This document shows positions 54,645 through 63,623 of a stretch of 64,000 nucleotides of DNA, one piece after another. The notes under the pieces were generated by a model. The model made no database searches, had not been told where the DNA came from, and saw only the letters and a program-made list of their open reading frames with translations. Numbering within the stretch: position 1 is the first letter of the stretch; every line of letters starts with the position of its first letter. Source of the stretch: Glutamicibacter nicotianae. Lineage in GTDB: Bacteria > Actinomycetota > Actinomycetes > Actinomycetales > Micrococcaceae. The position numbers were made by a program, and so were the translations under genes. The stretch lies in the NCBI RefSeq assembly GCF_006539525.1, contig NZ_BJNE01000003.1:239211-303210 (forward strand), written 5' to 3'.

Positions 54645-56764
54645 CCGAATACGACAATCCGCCAGCAACCGATTTGCTAGCGGGACTGGATGCTGAACAG
54701 CGGCAAGCAGCTGAAACCCTCAGCGGTCCACTGTGTATTCTGGCAGGCGCAGGAACCGGAAAGACCAGAGCCATTACCCACCGGATTGCCTACGGCGTGC
54801 ATACCGGCATCTACAACCCGACCAGCGTTCTGGCTCTGACCTTCACCACTCGTGCTGCCGCGGAAATGCGCACCCGCTTGCGTCAGCTCGGCGCCCCCGG
54901 CGTGCAGACGCGAACGTTCCACGCGGCGGCGTTGCGCCAGCTGCAGTACTTCTGGCCGCAGGCCATTGGCGGAACCCTGCCGAACCTGGTTGAGCATAAG
55001 GCCCCGTTGATCGCAGAAGCAGCGCGTCGCCTGCGCATTTCCAGCGACCGTGCCATGGTCCGTGATCTTGCTGCCGAAATCGAGTGGGCCAAGGTGTCCA
55101 TGCACACACCTGAGAGCTATGCCAAGATCGCAGCATCCCGCGAACTGCCCAACGGTCTTGAATCAGTCAGCATGGCTCGAATCTTCCAGACCTACGAAGA
55201 GCTTAAAGATGACCGCGGTGTGATCGACTTCGAGGATGTGCTGCTGCTGACCATTGCGATTCTGGAAGACAACGAAAAAGTCGCAGCCAGTGTACGCCAG
55301 CAGTACCGTCACTTTGTCGTGGATGAGTACCAGGACGTGTCGCCGCTGCAGCAGCGGCTCCTGGATCTCTGGCTCGGACAACGCAACGAGCTGTGCGTGG
55401 TGGGCGATGCCTCCCAGACCATTTACTCGTTTACCGGTGCGCGCCCTGACTACTTGCTGAACTTCAGTGCACGCTTCCCGGAGGCGAAAGTCGTGAAGCT
55501 GGTCCGCGATTACCGTTCCACACCTGAAGTGGTCAATTTGGCTAACAAGGTGCTGGCTAACCGGCGCATTGAATCCCAGGTCCCAGACCGCCACGTCACC
55601 TGGCCAGAACCGCTGGAACTCATCGCGCAACGCGACCACGGTCCAGCCCCCGAATTCTTTGAAGCGACTGACGACGAAAACGAAGCCGATGAAGTCGCAC
55701 AGCGGATCAAGCAGCTGCTCAAAAACGGCCAGGACATTTCCGAAATTGCCATCCTGTACCGCACCAACGGACAGTCCCAGGCCTTTGAGCAGGCTCTGAC
55801 GGGACATTCCATTCCCTATGTGATGCGTGGCGCAGAACGATTCTTCTCCCGCCGCGAGGTGAAGGAAGGCATGCTCGCGCTGCGGGCCGGCTTGAGTGTT
55901 GCCGCGGATGCTCCGGTCGCGCAGATGGTACGCGATATCCTTTCCTCGCATGGCTACTCGGTGAACGCTCCGAGCGGCGGCACCGGTGCAGTGCGCCAGC
56001 GTTGGGAGTCGATGTCGGCACTGGTTCGCCTGGCCGATGAAGTCGTTGCTTTCAAGAAAGAACAGGACGTCGATGCCACGCTGCACGATGTGGTCAAGGA
56101 GCTCGAAGACCGCGCGGCGATCCAGCACGCGCCGACGCTAGATGGCGTCACTTTGGCGTCCTTCCATGCGGCTAAGGGGTTGGAGTGGGACGCCGTATTT
56201 CTTGTCGGGTTGAACGAAGGCTTGGTCCCGATTTCCTATGCCAAAGACCAAGCGGGCTTCGACGAAGAACGGCGCTTGCTGTACGTGGGCATTACCCGTG
56301 CACGGAAGCACCTGTACCTGTCCTGGTCGCTTGCCAGGACGCCGGGTGGACGTGCGCACCGTTACCCATCGCGATTCCTGGATGGGATTAAATCAGTACG
56401 CCAGGCCAGCAGCAGGCAGCAGACCAGCTATCGCAAGCGTGAACAGAAAATCACGCCAGCCGTCTGCATGACCTGCGGCTCGTTCTTGACCAGTGCGAAG
56501 GAGAGAAAGCTCAAGCGTTGCGCCTCATGCCCGGCTGCTTACGATGAGGCACTGTTCGAGGACTTGCGTGAATGGCGATCGGAAGTTGCCCAGTCCAATG
56601 CGGTCCCGGCTTTCGTCATCTTCACCGATGCAACCCTCATGTCTATCGCGGAGCACCAGCCGGATTCAATCCAGGGATTGTCGAAGATTCCAGGAGTGGG
56701 TCGCAACAAGCTTGAACGATATGGCGAGGCGGTATTGGCGGTCGTTGGCGAGCGCCGCGCCTAG
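54641..56764 (+). CDS. uvrD2: ATP-dependent DNA helicase UvrD2
   Basis: A 707-residue SF1 helicase. Walker A AGAGTGKT (35-42), TFTTRAA, VVDEYQD and the GVTLASFHAAKGLEW motif V region are visible. A tetracysteine zinc-like module (CMTCG ... CASC, about 608-628) and a C-terminal HRDC-like domain (about 655-705) identify the UvrD2 class of actinobacteria. GTG at 54641 overlaps the nudC stop, as in the nudC-uvrD2 order recalled from mycobacteria. Confidence 0.93.
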   Translation: MTEYDNPPATDLLAGLDAEQRQAAETLSGPLCILAGAGTGKTRAITHRIAYGVHTGIYNPTSVLALTFTTRAAAEMRTRLRQLGAPGVQTRTFHAAALRQLQYFWPQAIGGTLPNLVEHKAPLIAEAARRLRISSDRAMVRDLAAEIEWAKVSMHTPESYAKIAASRELPNGLESVSMARIFQTYEELKDDRGVIDFEDVLLLTIAILEDNEKVAASVRQQYRHFVVDEYQDVSPLQQRLLDLWLGQRNELCVVGDASQTIYSFTGARPDYLLNFSARFPEAKVVKLVRDYRSTPEVVNLANKVLANRRIESQVPDRHVTWPEPLELIAQRDHGPAPEFFEATDDENEADEVAQRIKQLLKNGQDISEIAILYRTNGQSQAFEQALTGHSIPYVMRGAERFFSRREVKEGMLALRAGLSVAADAPVAQMVRDILSSHGYSVNAPSGGTGAVRQRWESMSALVRLADEVVAFKKEQDVDATLHDVVKELEDRAAIQHAPTLDGVTLASFHAAKGLEWDAVFLVGLNEGLVPISYAKDQAGFDEERRLLYVGITRARKHLYLSWSLARTPGGRAHRYPSRFLDGIKSVRQASSRQQTSYRKREQKITPAVCMTCGSFLTSAKERKLKRCASCPAAYDEALFEDLREWRSEVAQSNAVPAFVIFTDATLMSIAEHQPDSIQGLSKIPGVGRNKLERYGEAVLAVVGERRA

Positions 56765-56891
56765 GGTTCTCCACAGCCGGTGTACCGGAGGCGAAGTGCT
56801 TCGGGCCCCGGGCTTAGCTTAATGAGATGACTCAGTGGGTGGATAGGACGATCCGCTTCACTGCCATAATCGAGGAATGGGGCGCTGTGCC

Positions 56892-57503
56892 ATGCCAGCT
56901 TTTCCAAATACTGTCGACTTCGTAGCGCCGGACGAAATTCCCGTGCGGATTCTCCGTTCAGCCAAGCGCAAGAAAACTATTTCATCCCAATGGCGCGATA
57001 ATCGGCTGATTATCCAGGTTCCTGCGGCGCTGGACGAAAGAACGGAACGTGCCTTCGTTGAAGAGATGATCGCGAAGTATCGCAAGGGACGCCAGGCACG
57101 CACAGCTGGTCTTACCGATGACGCGCTGGCACACCGTGCTGCGTCGCTCGACCAGCAGTATTTTGCCGGCAAGGCCGCGCCGCAATCGGTGCGCTGGGTA
57201 GCCAACCAGAACAAGCGCTGGGGCTCGGCTTCATATCGGCAGCGCAGCATCCGCTTATCGGTCACGTTGCAGCATATGCCCAGCTGGGTGCAGGACTATG
57301 TGCTCGTCCATGAATTAGCGCATCTCGTGGCTCCTAGTGCCGGCCACGGACCAGGATTCCAGGCGTTGCTGAACCGATTCGAACGCAGAGCGCATGCGGA
57401 TATTTTCTTAGAGGCCTTTCACGCCGGATACAACGCCCACGCCAAGGAACTGGGCCGTGACGAAGATGAGCTGTCTGGTTTCGGCCATGACGAGGAACAG
57501 TAG
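56892..57503 (+). CDS. YgjP/DUF45-type metallopeptidase
   Basis: A protein of about 203 residues with a zincin motif HELAHL followed by GHGPGF (H-E-x-x-H plus downstream His). The N-terminal half has beta strands (PVRILRSAKRKKTISSQW) and the conserved RWGSAS segment typical of the YgjP-like DUF45 family. A possible start at ATG 56892 is used; ATG 56877 is too close to the GAGGA. Function unknown. Terminated by a hairpin before the convergent DUF2342 gene. Confidence 0.85.
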   Translation: MPAFPNTVDFVAPDEIPVRILRSAKRKKTISSQWRDNRLIIQVPAALDERTERAFVEEMIAKYRKGRQARTAGLTDDALAHRAASLDQQYFAGKAAPQSVRWVANQNKRWGSASYRQRSIRLSVTLQHMPSWVQDYVLVHELAHLVAPSAGHGPGFQALLNRFERRAHADIFLEAFHAGYNAHAKELGRDEDELSGFGHDEEQ

Positions 57504-57513
57504 TCCAACACAA

Positions 57514-57547
57514 AAGGAGGGGTGTGCACGTGTGCACATCCCTCCTT
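57514..57547. terminator. Bidirectional terminator
   Basis: AAGGAGGG (57514-57521) pairs with CCCTCCTT (57540-57547); inside are TGTGCAC repeats. It lies between the YgjP-like and DUF2342 genes, which converge. Confidence 0.85.
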
Positions 57548-57563
57548 CGATGTCTTAGCCTAG

Positions 57564-58988
57564 TCAGCTCTTTGGATTCTCTGGCTTGCCAGGATCGTCG
57601 TCCTCGGAATCGGATTCGACATTGTCGAAACCGCCGTCCAAGAGCTTGCCCAACGCCGCGTCGAAGTCATCGAACTCGGTTGCGGCAACTTCACGGCGAT
57701 GCGTAAACCCCTTGGGATCGGTGAGATCTTCTGCAGTAGGCATCAGGTCAGGGTGGTCCCATACGGCGTCACGGCCGTCGATACCACGCTCATCGTACAG
57801 ATGCTCCCAGAGTGCAGCCGCTTCACGAAGCTTGCGCGGGCGCAGTTCAAGGCCAACCAGAGATGCGAAAGCGGTCTCCGCCGGACCACCGGATGCACGG
57901 CGGCGACGCATCGTCTCGCGCAGGTGGCCGGCAAATGGCAAGTTCTGGGCAGCCAAGGAAACTACGTGGTCAACCCAGCCTTCGATCAATGCCAACGTCA
58001 GCTCGAGGTTCTCAAGAGCTTTCTCCTGGGCTGGGGTGCGCTGCGGGGTGAATATCCCTTCGCCCAGCATCGACTGCAGGGCTTCCGGGTTGGACGGATC
58101 AATGCCGCGTACGGCATCTTCGATTCGCGACATGTCGATGTGGATGCCGCGAGCGTAGGATTCGACGGCGCCAATCAACTTGGAGCTCAGCCATGGCACC
58201 CGGTTGAACAATCGCGTATGTGCGTTCTCGCGGAGAATCACATACAGCAGGACTTCCTGCTCGGGGATTTCAAGGCCGTCGCCAAACTTGCTGACATTGG
58301 TCGCGATAATTCCGGGAGTGGTTCCTGCCAGCGGCAAGCCGATATCGGTGCCGCCAAGAACATCGGTTGCCAAGCCGCCCAAAGCAGTACCCAGCTGCAT
58401 GCCGAACATGCTGGCCCCGAGGTTGCGGAACATGCCATCGGCGTTGCCGAGCATGCCCTTCATCTCTTCGGGAATCTGGTCTTTCATCGCGGTGGTGATG
58501 GCCTTGGCCACGGACTCGGCAACAGGTTCGGTGACCTGCTTCCACGTGGCCAAAGTCTTGTCGTACCATCGTTTGCGAGTCCACACCTCTGTCGCGTGGC
58601 CGTTCGACTCGAACACCGTGGCGTTATCCAGCCACAATCCCGACAGGTTTGAAGCATCGCTGATGGCGCTGTTCCGCGCTTCGGAAACAGCAGGATCATC
58701 GCTGGCATATGCCTGCAACGCTGTGTCGGATGCAAGCTTCCAGTTCACCGGACCAGAAGAAGCGTTATTGCTCATCATCGCGGACATCATGGCCTGGGCC
58801 TGCTGCATCATTTTCTGCATCGCAGCCGGATCGCCTTGAGCGCCAAGGGCATCACGAAGCTGCGGCGGGAGGTCATTCGGGTCGAATCCGCCACCGAAGA
58901 GCTGACCAAACATCGCAGAAAATGGGTCCTGCGGATTGTTTTCGTCGTCATCGCCGTTTGGGCGGTTGTTCGGGGGGTTCTGTGCCAT
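57564..58988 (-). CDS. DUF2342 zincin-like hydrolase
   Basis: A 474-residue protein of the actinobacterial DUF2342/zincin_2 family. The N-terminal 80 residues are Asn/Asp/Gln/Met-rich (FSAMFGQLFGGGFDPND, MMQQAQAMMSAMM). The candidate metal-binding region reads VILRENAHTRLF, i.e. R-E-N-A-H rather than HExxH, followed later by ALIEGWVDHVV. Whether it is an active metallopeptidase is unclear. ATG at 58988; a longer frame to 59054 is in non-conserved sequence. It is divergent from the PDZ-protease gene (recalled Rv3195/Rv3194c order). Confidence 0.82.
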   Translation of the reverse strand: MAQNPPNNRPNGDDDENNPQDPFSAMFGQLFGGGFDPNDLPPQLRDALGAQGDPAAMQKMMQQAQAMMSAMMSNNASSGPVNWKLASDTALQAYASDDPAVSEARNSAISDASNLSGLWLDNATVFESNGHATEVWTRKRWYDKTLATWKQVTEPVAESVAKAITTAMKDQIPEEMKGMLGNADGMFRNLGASMFGMQLGTALGGLATDVLGGTDIGLPLAGTTPGIIATNVSKFGDGLEIPEQEVLLYVILRENAHTRLFNRVPWLSSKLIGAVESYARGIHIDMSRIEDAVRGIDPSNPEALQSMLGEGIFTPQRTPAQEKALENLELTLALIEGWVDHVVSLAAQNLPFAGHLRETMRRRRASGGPAETAFASLVGLELRPRKLREAAALWEHLYDERGIDGRDAVWDHPDLMPTAEDLTDPKGFTHRREVAATEFDDFDAALGKLLDGGFDNVESDSEDDDPGKPENPKS

Positions 58989-59169
58989 GCCTTTAAAAAT
59001 ACCGCGAGCGCCTGATAGTTCCCATGAATCTGGGCTCCAGTTCGCTTTCGGCACATCGAATACGCCTTGGTGCTGATGTTTTTAGACCCATGGCTTCAGT
59101 AGGCTAAGAGTGGGGATGTCTGCGAGGACGGATCCGCGTATTTTTTGACAGTTGGCGGGAGCAAGATCA

Positions 59170-60285
59170 GTGCACGTACGGGAACCACAAGACTCGACTC
59201 AGGAGCCAGGTAATTCCGGCCGTGCTCCTCAAGGTTCCAAAACCATGAAACGCACCAGTTCCGGCATCGTTGCACTGCTCCTGATCGGCGTAATGATGTT
59301 TCTCCCCACGCATTTCATGATCCGATCGCCGGGCCCCGTGTTCAACACGTTGGGCGAGGACAATGGACACGATGTGGTGTCCATCAAGGGGGCCGAATCA
59401 TACCCTTCGGACAGTGTCTTGGACCTGTTGACCATTTATGTCCAGGGTGGCGGGCAGAACCGGATTACCATTCCTGTCGTGCTCGAAGCACTGATTAATC
59501 CGGCCAAGGATGTCGTCCCCGAAGAAACGATTATTTCCCGTGGAGTCTCCTCGGAAGAAAAGAATGAGCAAAACGATTTCCTGATGACTTCTTCGCAGGA
59601 CTTGGCTGTAGCGGCGGCGTTGACCGAGCTCGGCAAAGACTTCACCGAATGGCTGACAGTCGCGGACTTCTCCGCCGACACGAATGAAAAGGTACTGGAA
59701 CCGAAGGACCGCTTGCTGGAGTTCGAAGGGGAGAAGATTACTTCGCTGGAGCAGCTGAAGGAGAGCCTGAACGACCACGGGGCAAAACCAGCAACCCTTA
59801 CCGTCGGCCGACCGGATAAGCATGGTGTCTACAGCAATGTGGACGTCACCGTGCATACCAAGGAGGCCGAGAATGGCGAACGCCAGTTGGGTGTCTTCTT
59901 GGGTAGTGAATACGAGTTCCCCATCGACGTGAGTTTCGGGTTGGAAAACGTAGGCGGTCCGAGCGCCGGGATGATGTTTGCCTTGGCGATCATTGACCGC
60001 TTGACTGAAGGCTCGCTGGCGGGGGACCACCACATTGCCGGCACCGGCGAAATTTCTGCCGATGGTGCGGTCGGTCCGATCGGTGGCATAGCCCAGAAGA
60101 TGGTGGCAGCCAAGAACAATGGGGCGACGGTGTTCTTGGCACCAGCCGATAACTGTGCTGAAGTCATAGGCCGAGTTCCCGCCGGACTCGATGTCATCAA
60201 GGTAGCGACCCTGTCGGAGGCCCGCCATGCCTTAGAGAAAATCGCCAAGGGGCAAGACCCGGCGACTTTCACGACATGCGAATAG
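59170..60285 (+). CDS. Membrane-anchored PDZ/Lon-type serine protease
   Basis: A 371-residue protein: one membrane segment (31-49), an extracellular region with a degraded PDZ-like domain (about 165-235), and a Lon-type catalytic domain. The serine-lysine dyad is Ser265 (VGGPSAGMMF) and Lys310 (GGIAQKMVAAK). GTG at 59170 is preceded by GGGAG at 8-base spacing. It faces away from the DUF2342 gene and precedes UPF0182, the arrangement recalled in mycobacteria. Likely an envelope protein-quality or signalling protease. Confidence 0.88.
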   Translation: MHVREPQDSTQEPGNSGRAPQGSKTMKRTSSGIVALLLIGVMMFLPTHFMIRSPGPVFNTLGEDNGHDVVSIKGAESYPSDSVLDLLTIYVQGGGQNRITIPVVLEALINPAKDVVPEETIISRGVSSEEKNEQNDFLMTSSQDLAVAAALTELGKDFTEWLTVADFSADTNEKVLEPKDRLLEFEGEKITSLEQLKESLNDHGAKPATLTVGRPDKHGVYSNVDVTVHTKEAENGERQLGVFLGSEYEFPIDVSFGLENVGGPSAGMMFALAIIDRLTEGSLAGDHHIAGTGEISADGAVGPIGGIAQKMVAAKNNGATVFLAPADNCAEVIGRVPAGLDVIKVATLSEARHALEKIAKGQDPATFTTCE

Positions 60286-60414
60286 ATTTAGCCGTGCATC
60301 AAAGGAAGAATTGATGCAAGGAAACCAATCTCGTGCATAACGCCCGTTCATGAATTAGGTACACGAGTTCTCCCGTTGGAAACGGCGGGAAGAACCCAAA
60401 GTAAGGAATAGATA

Positions 60415-63400
60415 GTGTCATTCGGATCGGATAGTCCGTTCGGGGGTCCTCCGCGACCCCAAGAGCCACAACGACCTTCCAACCCTTCAGGCAAGAAAGC
60501 GTCGCCGCTGACCCTGACCATCTTCGCGGTGGTCATCCTCGTCGCGGTCTTCGTTTTCTTGTCGAATTTCTACGCTGATATCCTCTGGTTCAACCAGCTG
60601 GGTTTCTCCGAGGTCTACTGGACTGAGCGGATCGCCAAACTAGTGATCTTCCTGATCGCTTTGGTGTTGATGGCAGTTCCCATGTGGTTCTCGATGCGCA
60701 GTGCCTACAAGCACCGCCCGGTCTATGCACCCAACTCGAACCGTCCCGATTCCATGTCGCGCTACCAGGCCCAGTTGGAACCAGTGCGCCGTTTCCTGAT
60801 GGTGGGCATTCCACTGGTGATTGGCATTTTCGCCGCCGTTGCCGTGGCAGGACAGTGGCAGACGATCTTGCTGTTCTTCAACCAGGTCGGTTTCGGAAGC
60901 ACTGACCCCCAGTTCAATATGGATCTGGGCTTCTTTGTCTTCTCCCTTCCCTTCATTGCGCTGGTCAACGGCTTCTTGATCTCGGTCGTGCTGCTCAGCG
61001 GCGTGGCCGGTCTGCTGACCCACTACCTCTACGGCGGAATCCGTGTCGAAGAACGCGGTGGCATTACTGTTGGCAAGGCTGCTCGCGTGCACACCGCAGT
61101 TGTTGTCGGAATCTTTCTGCTCTTCCAGGCCGTGAACTTCTGGATCGGCCAGTACGAGACCCTCACTGACCAGTCAGGCCGTGTCGCCGGTGCGCTGTAC
61201 AAGGATGTCCATGCAGTCATCCCGGCGCAGATGATTCTGGCCATCGTGGCGATCCTGATCGCCATCACCTTCGTGATTGCGGCGATCAACGGGCGTTGGC
61301 GCTTGCCATTGATTGGCACCGCCATGCTGGTAGCAACGATGATTGTTGCCAGCGGCGTCTACCCGTTCCTAGTCCAGCAGTACAAGGTGGTCCCTTCGCA
61401 GAAGGCGCTGGAGAGCGAGTACATTGAGCGCAATATCGAGATGACTCGTTTGGCATTCGGCCTGGATGACGTGGAAGTGACCGACTACGACGCAAAGATC
61501 TCGACCGAGAAGAATGCGCTGGCGAAGGAAACTGCCACCACCGCGAACATCCGTCTGCTGGATCCGAACCTGGTTTCGGCTGCTTTCGCACAGCTGCAGC
61601 AGTTCCGTGGCTACTACACCTTCGCCGAGACCCTGAACGTTGACCGCTACGAGATCGACGGCAAGGTGGAAGATACCGTTATTGCCGCCCGTGAAGTGAA
61701 CGTCGATCCAACCGACACCTGGGTGAACCAGCACATCAACTACACCCACGGCTACGGCCTGGTGGCCGCATACGGCAACCGTGTCGCTGCCGGTGGTCGT
61801 CCGGACTTCATGCTCGGTGGCATCCCGACCTCTGGCGATTTGATCACCGACAAGGAATACGAACCGCGGATCTACTTCGGTGAGAATTCTCCGTCCTATT
61901 CGATTGTGGGCGGACCGGATGAGGGATGGACCGACCAGGAACTTGACCGCCCGGGTACCGGTGGCGAGAACCAGGACACCCGCTATACCTTCAAGGGCGA
62001 TGGCGGTCCGAACGTTGGCAACTTGTTCAACCGCTTGGTCTACGCACTGAAGTTCGCCTCCACCGACCTGTTGCTCTCACAGAACGTCAATAGCGAATCG
62101 CAGATCCTGTACGATCGCGACCCTCGCGATCGTGTCAGCAAGGTTGCACCGTACCTCACGTTGGATTCCCAAGCGTACCCTGCCATTGTCGATGGCCGGG
62201 TGCAGTGGATCATCGATGGCTACACGACCTCGAATGACTTCCCATATTCCCAGCAGCAGCAGCTGGATTCGGCAGTGACCGACTCGCTGACCAACGCGCA
62301 GGATCTGTCGCTGACCGGTCGCGTGAACTACTTGCGCAACTCGGTGAAGGCCACCGTCGACGCCTATGACGGATCGGTCAAACTCTACGCCTGGGACACC
62401 GAAGATCCAATCCTGCAGTCTTGGCAGAAGATCTTCCCTACGGCCCTGAACCCGCTGGATGATATGTCCGCTGAGCTGATGGAGCACGTGCGCTATCCGG
62501 AGGACATGTTCAAGGTGCAGCGTGAAGTTCTGACCACATACCACGTGGACAACCCGGATGCGTTCTACGAGTCCAACGATGCGTGGGCCGTGCCGGACGA
62601 TCCAACCTCGTCTGCTGCCGGCGTGAAGCAGCCGCCATACTTCATGTCCTTGAAGATGCCTACCCAGGACGAAGCGTCGTTCTCGCTGACCTCGACCTTC
62701 ATCCCGGCTGCGGCAGCCAATGGCCAGCAGCGCAACGTGCTCTTCGGCTTCCTATCGGCGAATGCCGATGCCGGCTCCACGCCGGGGGAGAAGGCCGACG
62801 ACTACGGCAAGCTGCGGCTGCTTGAGCTGCCACGAGACACTGCCGTTCCTGGCCCGGGTCAGGCGCAGCAGAACTTCGATACCAACACCCGTGTGACCAC
62901 CGAACTGAACCTGCTGCGCCAGGGTGCATCGGAAGTAAAGAACGGCAATCTGCTGTCCTTGCCAGTTGGCGGCGGTATCCTCTACGTCCAGCCTGTATAC
63001 GTCCAGTCTTCGGGCCAGACTAGCTACCCTACCTTGCGCAAGGTTCTGGTTTCCTTCGGTGACAAGGTCGGCTTCGCCGATACGCTGGCTGAAGCACTGG
63101 ATGAAGTCTTTGGTGGCGATTCCGGTGCGGTAACCGGTGAGACCGAAGGCGTGTCGCCGAGCGAAGACCCTGAGGGCGAGGCCGAACCGACCCAGACCGA
63201 TACCGAGAAGCTGACTGAAGCTCTGGCGGATGCGAACGAAGCCATCAAGAATGGTCAGGAAGCATTGGCCAACGGCGACTTCGGCGCTTACGGTGAATCG
63301 CAGAAGCAGCTGGAGGACGCCTTGAACCGTGCGATGGAGGCAGATGCTGCCATCAACGGCACCGCGGTTGAGGGGGACGTGAAACTGGACGAAGGCCAGA

Positions 63401-63450
63401 ATAACGATGCCTCCCAGTCGCCAGCGCCAACCGATGGCGCTGAAGGCTAG
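60415..63450 (+). CDS. UPF0182 family membrane protein
   Basis: A 1011-residue protein. About seven hydrophobic segments occupy the first 330 residues (TLTIFAVVILVAVFVFL, LVIFLIALVLMAVPMWF and later ones). A large soluble, probably extracytoplasmic region follows, and the last 110 residues are acidic and repetitive (Glu, Thr, Asp, Asn). Family function is unknown. GTG at 60415 is preceded by AAGGAA. It lies 129 bases after the PDZ protease and before a tRNA gene. Confidence 0.9.
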   Translation: MSFGSDSPFGGPPRPQEPQRPSNPSGKKASPLTLTIFAVVILVAVFVFLSNFYADILWFNQLGFSEVYWTERIAKLVIFLIALVLMAVPMWFSMRSAYKHRPVYAPNSNRPDSMSRYQAQLEPVRRFLMVGIPLVIGIFAAVAVAGQWQTILLFFNQVGFGSTDPQFNMDLGFFVFSLPFIALVNGFLISVVLLSGVAGLLTHYLYGGIRVEERGGITVGKAARVHTAVVVGIFLLFQAVNFWIGQYETLTDQSGRVAGALYKDVHAVIPAQMILAIVAILIAITFVIAAINGRWRLPLIGTAMLVATMIVASGVYPFLVQQYKVVPSQKALESEYIERNIEMTRLAFGLDDVEVTDYDAKISTEKNALAKETATTANIRLLDPNLVSAAFAQLQQFRGYYTFAETLNVDRYEIDGKVEDTVIAAREVNVDPTDTWVNQHINYTHGYGLVAAYGNRVAAGGRPDFMLGGIPTSGDLITDKEYEPRIYFGENSPSYSIVGGPDEGWTDQELDRPGTGGENQDTRYTFKGDGGPNVGNLFNRLVYALKFASTDLLLSQNVNSESQILYDRDPRDRVSKVAPYLTLDSQAYPAIVDGRVQWIIDGYTTSNDFPYSQQQQLDSAVTDSLTNAQDLSLTGRVNYLRNSVKATVDAYDGSVKLYAWDTEDPILQSWQKIFPTALNPLDDMSAELMEHVRYPEDMFKVQREVLTTYHVDNPDAFYESNDAWAVPDDPTSSAAGVKQPPYFMSLKMPTQDEASFSLTSTFIPAAAANGQQRNVLFGFLSANADAGSTPGEKADDYGKLRLLELPRDTAVPGPGQAQQNFDTNTRVTTELNLLRQGASEVKNGNLLSLPVGGGILYVQPVYVQSSGQTSYPTLRKVLVSFGDKVGFADTLAEALDEVFGGDSGAVTGETEGVSPSEDPEGEAEPTQTDTEKLTEALADANEAIKNGQEALANGDFGAYGESQKQLEDALNRAMEADAAINGTAVEGDVKLDEGQNNDASQSPAPTDGAEG

Positions 63451-63470
63451 GAATAGCAGTAACTGCCGAT

Positions 63471-63499
63471 TTGCTTTCACACCGCGATGATGCAAGAAT
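63471..63499 (+). promoter_or_regulatory. Promoter of the initiator tRNA gene
   Basis: TTGCTT (63471-63476) and AAGAAT (63494-63499) are separated by 17 bases and would start transcription at about 63506, just before the tRNA. The match is moderate but the position is ideal. Confidence 0.5.
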
Positions 63500-63510
63500 T
63501 GTCTAGTCAT

Positions 63511-63584
63511 CGCGGGGTGGAGCAGTTCGGTAGCTCGCCGGGCTCATAACCCGGAGGTCAGAGGTTCAAATCCTCTCCCCGCCA
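63511..63584 (+). tRNA. Initiator tRNA-fMet (anticodon CAT)
   Basis: A 74-base gene folds into a standard cloverleaf with anticodon CAT at 63545-63547. Base 1 (C) does not pair with base 72 (C), and the anticodon stem has three consecutive G-C pairs (GGG/CCC), both marks of initiator tRNA. The CCA end is not encoded (CGA follows). A promoter precedes and a terminator follows it. Confidence 0.97.
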
Positions 63585-63591
63585 CGAATGG

Positions 63592-63623
63592 CAAAATGGA
63601 GATCCGAAAGGATCTCCATTTTG
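63592..63623 (+). terminator. Terminator after tRNA-fMet
   Basis: CAAAATGGAGATCC (63592-63605) pairs with GGATCTCCATTTTG (63610-63623) around a GAAA loop. The TTTTG tail follows the stem. Confidence 0.9.
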
